64,000 bases of DNA from Prorocentrum cordatum (lineage: Eukaryota; Sar; Dinophyceae; Prorocentrales; Prorocentraceae): contig CAUYUJ010020259.1 of assembly GCA_963575745.1 (NCBI GenBank), positions 694,749-758,748 of the forward strand, in the 5' to 3' direction. The position numbers and the translations under genes are program-made. Of the stretch, positions 43,166-53,440 are shown one piece after another. Positions within the stretch are counted from its first letter, which is position 1. Each line of letters starts with the position of its first letter. The notes under the pieces were generated by a model. The model had not been told where the DNA came from. It did not search any database and saw only the letters and a program-made list of their open reading frames with translations.

Positions 43166-43478
43166 GGAGGCTGCTTGACTGCATCTGGGGTTGCCCCTGC
43201 CACAGGGGGTTTTGAAGCAAAGGGCTTGCGTTCTGACGGGTGTTCGTTCTTTGTGGGATGGGGCCCTGAGTTTTGGAAGACGGGAATTCCAAGATCCAGC
43301 ACCCGCACGAACTCAATGCAACGAGCTACATCCATCGAATCCCGCAGAAGTGCGAATGCACGTGGCGGTCAGCATTGCTTCGTGTGTCTCTCCAAGAATG
43401 CTGGGTGTTAGCAGGCGCACAGCAGGAGTCGTTGTCATGGGGAAGCGCATGACAGAGCTGGCAAGCACAGACAAGATA
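43166..43478. other. Spacer or upstream exon/intron of the acidic-protein gene
   Basis: Composition becomes gene-like after the pyrimidine tract. No upstream exon can be fixed by frame and splice signals together. Confidence 0.35.
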
Positions 43479-43488
43479 TGTTTTTCAG
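43479..43488 (+). promoter_or_regulatory. Splice acceptor (cis or spliced-leader) before the acidic-protein start
   Basis: TGTTTTTCAG, a compact pyrimidine tract ending in AG, stands 15 nt before the ATG at 43504. In dinoflagellates this is what a trans-splice acceptor for the spliced leader would look like. An ordinary intron acceptor would look the same. Confidence 0.5.
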
Positions 43489-43503
43489 TGTATTGTGTTG
43501 CAC

Positions 43504-43980
43504 ATGCCGCAGGAAGACACGGCAGAGGGGCCTGACGATAACTTCTCCTTGATGTGCAAACGGGTGAGCGCCATCTTCGACAATGCGCGCGATGATTCCA
43601 GCGACGACGAGAGCGAGGCAGCGGCAGGTAACTGTCATCTGGAGTCGGGCGGTGCCTGGAAGTGCTTTCATGGCGTTGTCCGCGACCTCGTGCCAGAGCG
43701 GGATACAGAAGCTTCCGGCAGTGCATCCAGCGATTCCTTGACTTTCGCTGATACCACAGAGGCGAAGTCCGACGAGGGGGACGACGAGTGCAGTGGAGGC
43801 GCCGCAGATGCTAAGTCGGCGAATTCCAACCGGAACAACGATCATTGCAGTGGGCAGGATTTTGCCGAGCACGCCGTCGCGCCACGCGTGGAGGATAGCA
43901 CGTCTCGCATGCTGTGCAGCATGCGCACAGTCTTCGATCGGGAGCGCCATAGTTCCAGCGAGGATGAGATGGCAGCTTAA
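43504..43980 (+). CDS. Small acidic protein with three related Ser/Asp modules, unrecognised
   Basis: 158 residues, ending TAA; I do not recognise a family. Three modules share the plan basic-hydrophobic segment, F-D or L-V, charged pair, then Ser with acidic residues: C18-K-R-V-S-A-I-F-D-N-A-R-D-D-S-S-D-D-E-S; K53-C-F-H-G-V-V-R-D-L-V-P-E-R-D-T-E-A-S; and L137-C-S-M-R-T-V-F-D-R-E-R-H-S-S-S-E-D-E at the end. S-S-D-D-E and S-S-E-D-E are good casein kinase 2 sites. Between modules 2 and 3 is a Ser/Asp/Asn-rich low-complexity stretch. There is no signal peptide or membrane helix, so a soluble cytosolic or nuclear protein is likely. Residue use is balanced, unlike the surrounding GC-noise frames. 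The start is the first ATG after the acceptor at 43488. It could instead be the last exon of a longer gene. Confidence 0.5.
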   Translation: MPQEDTAEGPDDNFSLMCKRVSAIFDNARDDSSDDESEAAAGNCHLESGGAWKCFHGVVRDLVPERDTEASGSASSDSLTFADTTEAKSDEGDDECSGGAADAKSANSNRNNDHCSGQDFAEHAVAPRVEDSTSRMLCSMRTVFDRERHSSSEDEMAA

Positions 43981-44690
43981 GCTGCGCTCGACTCTGGAAG
44001 CGGCACCAGGCTGGTTTGGGTGAGCATGGCCACGACGTTACACCACGCGGGCGAGGGATGCGGCGGCGGTGCGATCGAGCAGGATGCACAGGCCTCTCCA
44101 GTGTGGGATTGAATCCTGCACTCATGGGGTAGTCGGCTGAGCCTGATGAGCTCGAGCGGGGTTTCATGAACTCGGGTGCGGATGGTGCCGTCTGATTCAA
44201 GGTGCTTGCGCCATTCCGCCGAGCCCAGAGAGGCAAATTGGGCAGATGTAAATGTTAGCCATGTTTGCCCGAGCAGGGTAAAGCGCAGGATGACGGCGAA
44301 GAGCGATGTGGTGCTCAAAAGGGCAGGGAGGCAAGGTGGAGTGGAAGAGCGGCCAGGGTGTTTGGGAGTTCATGCGACCGTTTCCCCAGCGTTGGGCCTT
44401 CTCTTGGGACGGCCTGAGAACACAGCTCATGTATGTTGTGGTGTATTTGACCTCCTTGAGGGCTCGAAGGCGCCGCATGGTGATGTGGAGTCGAACCGCC
44501 CTGATAGGAGTATTGGAGGGTGAGGGGCGTTGAGAGGATGAGCCTCGATTTGTCAACCTTGTTGATCCATTGCTGGAGTGTCAAAACTAGGAGGCTGCAA
44601 TACTTGAGCCCGCACAGCGGGAGACACGGCGGGCACTCAGGGACAAAGCTAACAAGCAGCTGTAGCAGTGAGTATTGGGGTCATGGCCTG
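43981..44690. other. Possible 3' untranslated region and spacer
   Basis: Moderate GC and repeat-poor, in contrast to most of the window. No second gene supported. Confidence 0.4.
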
Positions 44691-45019
44691 GACACTTGTG
44701 TCACCAACTAGTTGGACTTGTCTTGTGGCCCTCGTGGGGCCGTGCAGGCTCTTTGCTGGAGCTCTCTGGGGCTCTCTCTGGGGCTCTATCTGGACTTTCT
44801 TTGTGCTCTCTTTGGGCCTCGTGGGATCCTCGTGCCGGCCCATCAATGGTCTCGGGATGGTTTTTAGGGGCTTACGCGCAACACATGCACGGCATGTACA
44901 TGAGACACGCGTGTACATACAGCCCCTCGCATGCACACACTCGCATACACACACCATTCAACGCCAGTGCACACGCCTGGCGTGTTCACTGCATCATACA
45001 CCCAAGACGTATGCACAAC
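44691..45019. repeat. Family N words and short CA-rich stretch
   Basis: GGGGCTCTCTCTGGGGCTCT-type words at about 44720-44850, then ACACACTCGCATACACACACC at about 44935-44960. Confidence 0.55.
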
Positions 45020-45590
45020 CAGGCTCGCAGGGCGTGGCAGGCGTTGCATTTCCCCGACGCCACAGGGGGGGCGCTGGGGGTGGCGCAGGGCGTGGCAGGC
45101 TTGGCACTTCGTCGACACCACAGGGGGTGCGCTGGGGGTGGTCTCCCTATCCGTTGCAGGATCGCAGGGCGTGGCAGGCTTGACACTTCCTCGACACCAC
45201 AGGGGGTGCGCTGGGCGTGGTCTCCCTATCCGTTGCAGGCTCGCAGCGCGTGGCAGGCGTGGCATTTCCTCGACACCACAGGGGGTGTGCTGGGGGTGGT
45301 CTCCCTATCCGTTGCAGGCGCGCAGGGCGTGGCTGGCGTGGCATTTTCTCGACACCACAGGGGGTGCTCTGGGGGTGGTCTTCCTATCTGATGCAGGCTC
45401 GCAGGGCGTGGCTGGCGTGGCATTTCCTCGACATCACATGGGTGCGCTGGGGGTGGTCTCCCTATCCGTTGCAGGCTCGCAGGGCGTTGCTGGCGTGGCA
45501 TTTCCTCGACATCACAGGGGGTGCGCTGGGGGTGGTCTTCTTGTTTGTTGCAGGCTCGCAGGGCGTTGCAGGCGTGGCATTGCGCATAGA
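45020..45590. repeat. 79-bp tandem array, about 7 copies
   Basis: Each unit runs GCAGGCTCGCAGGGCGTGGC, AGGCGTGGCATTTCCTCGACA, CCACAGGGGGTGCGCTGGGGG, TGGTCTCCCTATCCGTT. Spacing is close to 79 bp; the first two units are shorter. Because 79 is not a multiple of 3 the frame changes each unit. A partial unit recurs at about 52632-52690. Confidence 0.92.
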
Positions 45591-46999
45591 TGGTAATGAT
45601 AAGCAAACGCATAAGACTTAAATTAAGTTTGTGGGGTCCTCGGTAGCGTAATTGGGGTCGCGTGGGCGGTCTCGTGGGCATCCTGGAGGGGTGCTGGGCC
45701 GTCTTGGAGCCATTTTTGGGCCATCGTCGAGGCCACCTGGGAGCCATTTGGGGCAACCTTGGTGGTTGGGGGCATATCTGGGGAACCTTCTGGAAGCTTC
45801 CGGAACCATCTCGAAGGCTTGTGGAAACGACAAGGCGAGATGCCAACATCAGTTTTCCAACGAGTGATTTGAGGTTTTGCGCGCGCGCGTGTGTGTGTGT
45901 GAGAGTGTGTGTGTACGTGTGTTCTTGTTCCATCTTGGGGAACTCATTGGACAGCCTTGAGGTCTCTTCAAAGCCTCTTCAGTTCGTCCAGAGGCCTCTC
46001 AGGCGACCGTTTTGGGGTGCCGATCGGCCGCTTCCGATCGCAACCGAATGAATCTGGTATCCGAAGATCTGGGTCTCTCACGCCTCCCCACCCGCCTGGC
46101 GGATGTCCACCGTCGCGCCCTGGAGTGCGAACCCCGTGCCCTGCCTCGCTTCGCTCAGCTGCGGTGCCGCGCGCCTTCGCCTCCGCGCTGTGAGGTGGGC
46201 CGCCCGATCCTTCTCGATCCTCCCCCTCCTCGACCATCCTCGATCCTGTGCGGAGACCCGTCTTCCGAGGGAGGAAAGTACACTGACCATGACTAAGACG
46301 TCGCGGGATCTTGTCGACGCCGTCCTTGGGAGTGGTCCGTGCTGGCCGTCGCCGATTCGAAGGGATCATCCACGGATCGGTGCTGACCAAGATCGACACC
46401 ACACTTCTACGTGCAGTCGATGATGTAGTGTTGAGATGATGTTGATGATGTGTTCTGAAAGTGCGTTCAGCTGCAAGGGCCGGTGACAGATGAGGTACGA
46501 GCTGGGGAGGCCTTCGCCTAAACCGGTTAGTAGCATCGCTTGGGAAGCGAGTCTGAACATACGGGAGCGCTGCTCCGGCGGCACCCCAACATACCAATAC
46601 TGTTTGTGCGTCGCCCCCCCAGGGGCGACGCACGCACCGAGAAATCTTACAGTATATGCGTCGTGGCGGGCGCTTTCTGGCCACAACGCTCGGGAAACGA
46701 TCTATTACATTATGGGTATTGAAGGTTCTAGATGTTCGGGTCGGACGGAAGTCTCCGAGGAGAACATCTAGTACTAGAATGTCCTTGTGCGTCCCATGCC
46801 ACTGGCTCGTTCAGCCGAGCGTATTGGAAGATCACATCCGGTCATGGTCGCCGTTTTCTTCCCCTCCACTGCTGGCGCTGCCTGGCTCGCCCTCGCCGAG
46901 GGCGCCCGCCCGTGCGGCCTAGGCCCGCGCGCCGCGGCGTGGGGTGGGGCGTGGGCCCGTCCCGCACCCCGTGTGACTCGGGGCCCCCTAAAACTCACC
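45591..46999. other. Spacer with family N words and small palindromes
   Basis: 45660-45830 holds GGGCCGTCTTGGAGCCATTTTTGGGCC-type words. 46600-46630 is a perfect GTGCGTCGCCCC hairpin with a short C/A loop. No gene supported. Confidence 0.5.
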
Positions 47000-47145
47000 G
47001 AGCGCGTTCCACTCCGAGCAAAGTGCCTACGTACTCGCAAACGTCCCAACAAACAGGTCTGCATCGATGTAATGGGTCGTAAGTCCCCCATGGCGGATCC
47101 AGGCCATTTGCGAGTAGTTACACTGTGGGTAGTGGAGCGGCGCTT
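47000..47145 (+). mobile_element. Family C inverted-repeat element, copy 3
   Basis: GAGCGCGTTCCACT at the left, GCAAAGTGCCTAC, CTCGCAAACGTCCC, GGCGGATCCAGGCCATTTGCGAGTAG and AGTGGAGCGGCGCTT at the right. Same orientation as the other two copies. Confidence 0.85.
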
Positions 47146-47162
47146 CACTACTCACAGTGGAG

Positions 47163-47213
47163 ACCGTTTGTAGAAAAACGCGCTCCACTGGAGCGCCTTT
47201 GTCTACAAACGGT
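47163..47213. repeat. Near-perfect 51-nt palindrome
   Basis: Arms of 25 bp (23 matches), ACCGTTTGTAGA...GCGCTCCA and its inverse, with a single-base centre. It lies directly beside family C copy 3. Confidence 0.9.
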
Positions 47214-47282
47214 GCGGTGACCGCGCCGTGTGGTGAGTCAGCGGGGATTCGGGATGTCCACATCGTGTGGTGAGTCAAGTGG

Positions 47283-47420
47283 GGTTTTCGAACGTTTTCG
47301 TCGGTGCCTGAGGGTGTTCCTGCCTCGGGATGCGTCCCAGCAGCTGCGCCTCGCCGAGAGTATGTTCCTGGGGTGCCCAGATCCTTCCGAACCGCCGCCA
47401 TCGGCCCGAGTTACGGCCTG
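47283..47420 (+). repeat. Family M dispersed repeat, copy 3
   Basis: GCCTCGGGATGCGTCCCAGC, TGCGCCTCGCCGAGAG, TTCCTGGGGTGCCCAGATCC and ATCGGCCCGAGT match 22600-22740 in order and orientation. Confidence 0.8.
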
Positions 47421-47653
47421 GGAGCCAAACGTTCAGAGAAAGGCCAGTGTGGGGCTGACCGCAGGGTTTTGAGACCTGGGCCGTTCTCTGAGGATGCATC
47501 GGGTGACCAGGGCCTCCGGGCTCCGCGAGGCCGTGAGGTGGCGGGCCGTGCGGTGAGGCACTTCGGGACTTCGAGGTCACCGCGCGGTCTGTCACCACGC
47601 CGTTTCGGGACCGCCAAGTGTCGGCCACGCGCTGAGGGGTGTATGGGGGAGGG

Positions 47654-47761
47654 GGGAGAGGCTTCTTAGAAGGAGGTTGTTCCTTAAGAAGGCGCGGGCC
47701 TTTGTGTAGATGTAAGGCCCGCGCCTTCTAAGAAGCAGCCTCCCTCTAGGAAGGCTTCCCC
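47654..47761. repeat. Long hairpin, about 45-bp arms
   Basis: The inner 16-bp arms (47687-47702 and 47714-47729, AGAAGGCGCGGGCCTT) are perfect around an 11-nt loop. Pairing continues outward over GGAGG-TTG-TTC and AGGCTTCTTAGAAGG with mismatches. Confidence 0.9.
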
Positions 47762-48344
47762 CCTCCACCTACCCCCTGATGCGCGCCGCCAAGAGGAGGT
47801 TCGAGGACGGGAAGATTGAGGACTTCTTGCAGGGTCCAGGAGCGCGGGAGGATCGGAGACACGCTTCGAGGGCTCCTGCGCGAGTCAGGGGAGCACGGAG
47901 TCGCTGTGAAGCCAACCCGCAGGCTACTTCCCCCCACAAGTTTTGATTTTTCGAAGAAGAGTGAAGCCACTCAGACAAAGGGGGGAAACTCTGGGATACA
48001 CCCCCTTCGAGAGCTATCCGGACGCACCCGCCTACCAAGGATGGTCGCCCCCGTTGGTATATCCCAGGGTTGGGCCCCACAGCTCTGGTCCAGTCGAAAG
48101 CCCCACGAAGTCTGGGATAGGGGGTCCACATGTCTCCTGTCATGCCCTCCCGTGGGCCAGCGGGTGAAGGGGCGGCCAGAGCGGCAGCCGCGGCCGCGGC
48201 CGCGGCCGCGGCCGCGGGCGCAGCCACGGCGGCGGAGGCAAGGGGCAGGCAGAGAGCTGGGATGGAAGGGGGGAAGGAGCGCAGCAGGAGAAGCAGCAGC
48301 CAGCAGCCAGCAGCAGCAGGCAGCAGCATCAGCAGCCTCAGCAG

Positions 48345-48380
<36 letters not shown>

Positions 48381-48584
48381 TGGTCGACGTACCCCCTGTT
48401 GCGAACGGGTCCCGACGGGCCCGGGTTCTGTGGCTTCGTGGGTGCCTCCGGGGGCCCTCGAGGCGATACCGTCCTCTCGGCGCCACGCTTCGGGAGGGTC
48501 GGGCACGAACTCTCGAGGGTGGGATCGACTTCAGCATGTATTCAGACCCCCTGAATCGATTTGTTGGTCGAGTCCATGGCTGAT
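47762..48584. repeat. Spacer with (GCGGCC)n and (CAG)n
   Basis: GCGGCC repeats at about 48182-48220 and CAG/AGC repeats at about 48293-48380. 47980-48130 contains GGGATA-CCCCC and its inverse. Plus frames here are Ala- or Gln/Ser-rich artefacts. Confidence 0.75.
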
Positions 48585-48735
48585 GCGTAAGGCGTTCGTA
48601 GATCGACAAACCCCCTACGTATGGCTCGACGAGGAAATCCATGCTGGCCTCTGTCGACAAACCCCTTACGTATGGCTGGGTAAATCCCTTCGAATCCATT
48701 CGACAAACCCCCTACGTATGGCTGGGCAAATCCCT
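48585..48735. repeat. Tandem repeat, about 60-bp unit, 3 copies
   Basis: TCGACAAACCCCCTACGTATGGCTGGGCAAATCC recurs three times between 48600 and 48735, at about 55-60 bp spacing, with ATCCATGC or ATCCATTC in between. Confidence 0.85.
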
Positions 48736-49177
48736 CCTGTCGCCGCTCCCCGACTCGAAGACCTCCGAGGGCGGCGAGGCCTTTTCCTGCGCAGGGGCAG
48801 CGTCGAGGGCCTGTACAGGCTCCGGAGGGGGGGGGGCGGCACCTATAGGCCCCCCGACAGAAGGGCCCAGCGCCCACCCCCCGCCCGAGAAGGGCTGGCC
48901 CCGCAGTCGGGGCCGAACGGGGGGCCCCCTGCACCCCCAGCTCTCTCTCAATGGGGGGTGGGTTTGAACCCCCCCCCTCCCATCCCCCCGATAGAGGGGC
49001 CCATCGCCCACCCCGCCCGGGAAGGGCTGGCTCCGCAGTCGGGGTCGAACGGGGGGCCCCCTGCACCCCCAGCTGTCTCTCGAGGGGGGTGGGTTTGATG
49101 AATCCCCCCCTCTCCCATCCCAGTGGCAACCGCCGACGACGGCGAGCGCCGGCGCCGGCGCCGGCGCCGTCGGGCAG

Positions 49178-49229
<52 letters not shown>

Positions 49230-49694
49230 ACGTATCGCGGATCCATCAAAACGATGATGTATCGCTCCCCATCAAAACCGCGAGTGTTGCGAGGGCCTTT
49301 CGCGAGTCAGGGGGGCAAGTTGTCGCCAGGATGATTCGCCATGAAGCGAGCGGGTCTTGATGACACGGGGCCTGAGCGTTGTCGCTTCTTTACTGGCCTT
49401 GTCCAGGTGTCCTCCACGGGTCCCGGGTCCGTCAGAACACGGTTCAGGACGAACACTCGGTTCTGGTGAAAGGGCCCCCAGGATCAGCCTGGTTCGAGCC
49501 AAAAGGAGTCATGATAGTGATACGTGTCAAGACCTCCACAGCCCGCGCGGGTGGAGACACCCTGGCGCCCAGCACTGGTACAGTCGACTGGCCGAGTACG
49601 CATGGCCGAGGGCTGCTAGAAAGTCGGGCACTCCCAGGCCTCATCCCGAGTCAACCCAAGAATGACGCGATGCTTGCCCTGTTGTGACAGGTTT
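48736..49694. repeat. Spacer with a 130-bp duplication and (CGA)n at about 49184-49230
   Basis: AGAAGGGCTGGC-CCGCAGTCGGGG...GGGCCCCCTGCACCCCCAGCT...GGGGGGTGGGTTTGA is present twice (about 48887 and 49019). The second is preceded by the family I phrase CGATAGAGGGGCCCATCGCCC. CGA triplets follow. No gene supported. Confidence 0.75.
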
Positions 49695-49847
49695 CAGGAG
49701 GGGAAAAACACACAGTCACAATTAATCGTCGATTCCAGCGAAAATATGGGAAAACATGGGAAGAGAAAAGGGGAAGACAAAAACCCAGAACATATGGAAA
49801 AATGTGGTGAATCTTGTTATTTGTGTGTGCTTACCTTTGTGTCCCAG
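49695..49847 (+). mobile_element. Family A short element, copy 6
   Basis: CAG-GAGGGGAAAAACACACAGTCACAATTAATCG to CTTACCTTTGTGTCCCAG, 153 bp. Confidence 0.9.
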
Positions 49848-50139
49848 GGCCCCTAGCTTGTCCTGTTGCGTGAGCCCCGTTCTCTGTCGGGCCTCCGGGA
49901 GGCCTCCCGTCGCCGCTGCTGGATTCGCCTCGAGACCCTGGCCTTAAGTCGGGACTGTCCTTATAATGTCTAAACACGGTTTTAAAAAATGTTGCCCCCC
50001 CCCCTGCCCCCCCCCCCCCCGGATCCCGACTGCCATTGGTTCGCATCCGAGTAACTATCTTTAATTTGTCCCTCCTGGAAGAAATCCCACGGATGCCGAT
50101 CGTCGATGCCACTTGTATACGCCTCGGCACCAGGGAAAA
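49848..50139. other. Spacer with C runs
   Basis: C runs at about 49996-50020 interrupted by TG. No gene. Confidence 0.5.
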
Positions 50140-52530
50140 TGCCGATGGGAATGTTCCCGTCTTCCGATCAGAGAATGAATTTTTACATTGGGTTTTGCAA
50201 TTGGGTTTTGGAGTTCAACGTCGCTCCCGTGGTATCCAATCTATCAGCGGTATGCCGCCGCCGCGCGCGCGTTGGCGATTGGCATTTGGGTGTTCAATGT
50301 CGTATGTCCACATGCGGATGTTCCCGTCATCCGATCCGAGAATGATTTTTCACATTGGGTTTTCGCCGTTGGATTTTGGAGTTCAACCTCGCAACAGTTG
50401 AGTAGAACTCATCAGCGGCGTGCCGCCGCCGCGCGCGCGTTGGCGATTTTGCATTTGGGCATTCAGTGTCGCGTATCTACATGAGAATGTTCCCCTTGTC
50501 CGATCCGAGAATGAATTTTTACATTGGGTTTTCGCCATTGGAATTTGGAGTTGAACATGGCTCCCGTTGTATAAAAATCAATCAGCGGCATGCCGCCGCC
50601 GCGCGCGCGCGCTCGTTGGCGATTGGCATTTGTGCAGTCAGTGTCGTATGTCCACACGGGGATGTTCCCGTCTTCCGATCAGACAATGAATTTTTACATT
50701 GGGTTTTCGCCATTGGGTTTTGAAGTTCAGCGTCGCTCCCGTGGTACACAATCCATCAGCGGTATGCCGCCGCCGCGCGCGCGTTGGCGATTGGCATTTG
50801 GGCGTTCGGTGTCGCATGTCCACATGGGGGTGTTCCCGTCATCCGATCCCAGAATGAGTTTTCACATTGGGTTTTCGCCATTGGATTTTGGAGTTCAACC
50901 TCGCCCTAGTTGAATAAAACTTATCAGCGGCATGCCGCCGCCGCGCGCGCGCGCGCGCGCGCGCGCGCGCGCGCGCGTTGGCGATTGGCATTTGGGCATT
51001 CAGTGTCGCATATCCACACGTGAATGTTCTCCTTGTCCGATCCGAGTTTTTTATACATAAAAAACATTGGGTTTTCGCCGTTGGAATTTGGAGTTGAACA
51101 TGGCTCCCGTTGTGTGAAAATCGATCAGCGGCATGCCGCCGCCGCGCGCGCGCGCGCTCGTTGGCGATTGGCATGTGTGCAGTCAGTGTCGCATATGCAC
51201 ATGGGGATGCCCCCGTCTTCCGATCAGAGAATGATTTGTTTACATTGGGTTTTCGCCATTGGGTATTGGAGTTCAACCTCGCCCCCGTTGTATAAAAACC
51301 TTTCAGCGGGATGCCGCCGCCGCTGCGCGCGCGTTGGCGATTGGCATTTGCGCATTCAGTGTCGCATAGCCACATGGGGATGTCCCCGTTGTCCGATCTG
51401 AGAATGTTTTTTTTTTTACATTGGGTTTTCGCCATTAGGTTTTGGAGATACATATCGCCCCCGTTGAATAAAAAACGATCAGAGGCATGCCGCCGCCGCG
51501 TGAGCGTTGGCGATGGGCATTTGTGCATTCAGTGTGGCACATCTACATTTGGATGTTCCCGTCTCCCGATCAGAGAATGAATTCTTGCATTTGGTTTTCG
51601 CCATTGGGATTTGGAGTTCAACATCGCCCCCGTTGCATCAAGTCTATCAGCGGCATGCCGCCGCCGCGCGCGCGCTGGCGATTGGCATTGCTGCATTTTG
51701 CGCTGTATATCCACATTGTGATGTCCCCGTCTTCCGATCAGGGAATGATTTTTTACATTGGGTTGTCGCCGTTTGTTTTTGGAGTGCAGTATCGCTCCCG
51801 TTGTGCCAAACCTACCAGCGGCATGGCGCCGCCGCGCGCGCGCTGGTGCTTGGCATTTTTTGCATTTGGTGTCGTATACCCACATTGGGATGTCCCCGTC
51901 TTCCGAGCAGAGAATGAATCTTTACATTGGGTTTTCGCCATTGGGCTTTGGAGTTCAACATGGCCCCCGTCGAAAAAACCTGTCAGCGGCATGCAGCCGC
52001 TGCGCGCGCGAAATTTCGCCCTGTTGTGTAATAGCTATCAACGGCATGCCGCCGCCGCCCGCGCGCGCGACATTTTTGCATTCCGTGTTGTATATCCACA
52101 TGGGGATGTTCCCGTTTTCCGATCCGATAATGATTTTTTACATTGGGCTTTCGCCATTGAATTTTGGAGATAAACATCGCCCCCGTTGTATAAAGACTAT
52201 CAGCGACATGCAGCCGCCGCTCGCGCTTGGCGATGGGGATTTGCGCATTCCGTGTCGCATATCCACATGAGGATGTTCCCGTCCTCCGATCAGAGAATGA
52301 TTTTTTACTTCATGTGTTTGCGCCATTGGGTTTTCGAGTTCAACATGGCTCCCGCTGTATAAAAATCGATCAGCGGCATGCCGCCGCGCGCCCGCTGGCT
52401 TTGGCATTTGTGCATTCAGTGTCGTATATCCACATTGGGATGTTCCCGTCTTCCGAGCAGAGAATGAATCTTTACATTGGGTTTTCGCCATTGGGTTTTG
52501 GAGTTGAACATCGCCCCCGTCGTACAACAT
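50140..52530. repeat. About 170-bp satellite, roughly 14 units, with three-unit higher-order structure
   Basis: Each unit contains GTTCCCGTCTTCCGATCAGAG, TTTTTACATTGGGTTTTCGCC, TTTTGGAGTTCAAC, a CCCGTTGTATAAAAA-like stretch, ATCAGCGGCATGCCGCCGCC, a (CG)n stretch and TTGGCGATTGGCATTTG. Unit junctions lie at about 50243, 50411, 50581, 50755, 50933, 51124, 51304 and onward. Units 1, 2, 3 resemble units 4, 5, 6 more than each other, a 510-540 bp higher-order repeat. Later units are less ordered; one (near 51980-52030) carries a partial internal duplication. The (CG)n stretch expands to about 40 bp at 50938-50978. Unit length varies by non-multiples of 3, so it is not coding. Confidence 0.93.
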
Positions 52531-53284
52531 CTTTTACTGGCGTGCCGCATTTGCGTATCCAGTGCCGCTTCGCAGCCCAGACAGGGCGCGCGGTGCGCAG
52601 GGAGTGGTCCCTGAGCTCAGTCTCTATCCGCGCTGGGGTCGCACGGCGTGGCAGGCGTGGCCTGACGCCAACAAGGGGGGTGCGCAGGAATCTGCCCCTG
52701 CACGCAGGGCGCCAGGGCGGTCGCGGGGACGTCTCCAGCGATCCAGTTTGCCCCGCCCCCTTTTTTGTTTTCTATGGGCGCACTACAGCGTCGGGGGATT
52801 TTTTTGGTTTGTTTTTAAAAAATTGTCTCCCCTAAATGTTTTTCAAACAGTTTGTATACATTACACGGGGGATATTCAAAACTAGCCAAAAAATAGTACG
52901 GGGATGTTTTTTCTGTATTGTTTGACCTTTTTTTCGTCGCTATATATATATATATATAACCTGGCCAGAGCGCATCCCAGGACGGGAGTGCCGATTTCAT
53001 AGGCCCTTGGAGGAGGTGGTCCCTCAGAGCCCAGCGTCGCACTGTCAACAGCAACGAATCTTGACGGCTGGTTGTTGGGCCCGCGCCGTCAGTCTCCAGG
53101 GGTTGCCTTCTGGCCCGGGGGCTGCCAACAAAACGAGTTGGGACAGAGGGCTGGCTCCGCTGGGGAAGTGGTCGAGACCTCCAGTTGCCCACGCCGATCA
53201 AAAACACGACGTCTGGGGCCAGGGGGGGAGCGATGATCTTCGCGCATGATTTCAGGGGCAACGATGGGGGGGTAGGCGTAAGGG
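52531..53284. other. Spacer with AT-rich patch and (TA)n
   Basis: A fragment like the 79-bp array unit at about 52632-52690; T-rich and AT-rich DNA from 52795 to 52965 with (TA)n at 52942-52960. No gene supported. Confidence 0.5.
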
Positions 53285-53440
53285 GGTGGGGGACGCATCG
53301 ACCCCCAATCACCCGTTGGTCGCCGATAGGGGCCCGATAGCCCCACCCGGCCCAGGAACGTGCGGGTTCGCTATCGGGGGCCAATCGCCGATCTATCGGC
53401 GATGTATCGCCGATTCCAGGTCGATGTTTCTCCCCCTATG
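53285..53440 (+). repeat. Family I dispersed repeat, best copy
   Basis: CATCGACCCCCAATCACCCG, CGCCGATAGGGGCCCGATAGCCC, GGTTCGCTATCGGGGGCCAATCGCCGATCTATCGGCGATGTATCGCCGATTCCAGGTCGATG (read as consecutive short blocks). The ATCGCCGAT/ATCGGCGAT words form nested hairpins. Confidence 0.85.

Noticed and set aside
44931-45596. Possible repeat protein with G-V-A-G-V-A-F-P-R-H-H-R-G-C modules
   Set aside because: The 79-bp unit shifts frame each copy; all three frames look equally coherent, as expected of a tandem repeat.
50140-52530. Possible repeat protein (M-P-P-P-R-A-R-W modules)
   Set aside because: Unit length is not a constant multiple of three and the frame changes between units; better explained as satellite DNA.
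50140-52530. CRISPR-like array
   Set aside because: Units are contiguous and entirely similar, with no unique spacers, and the DNA is eukaryotic.
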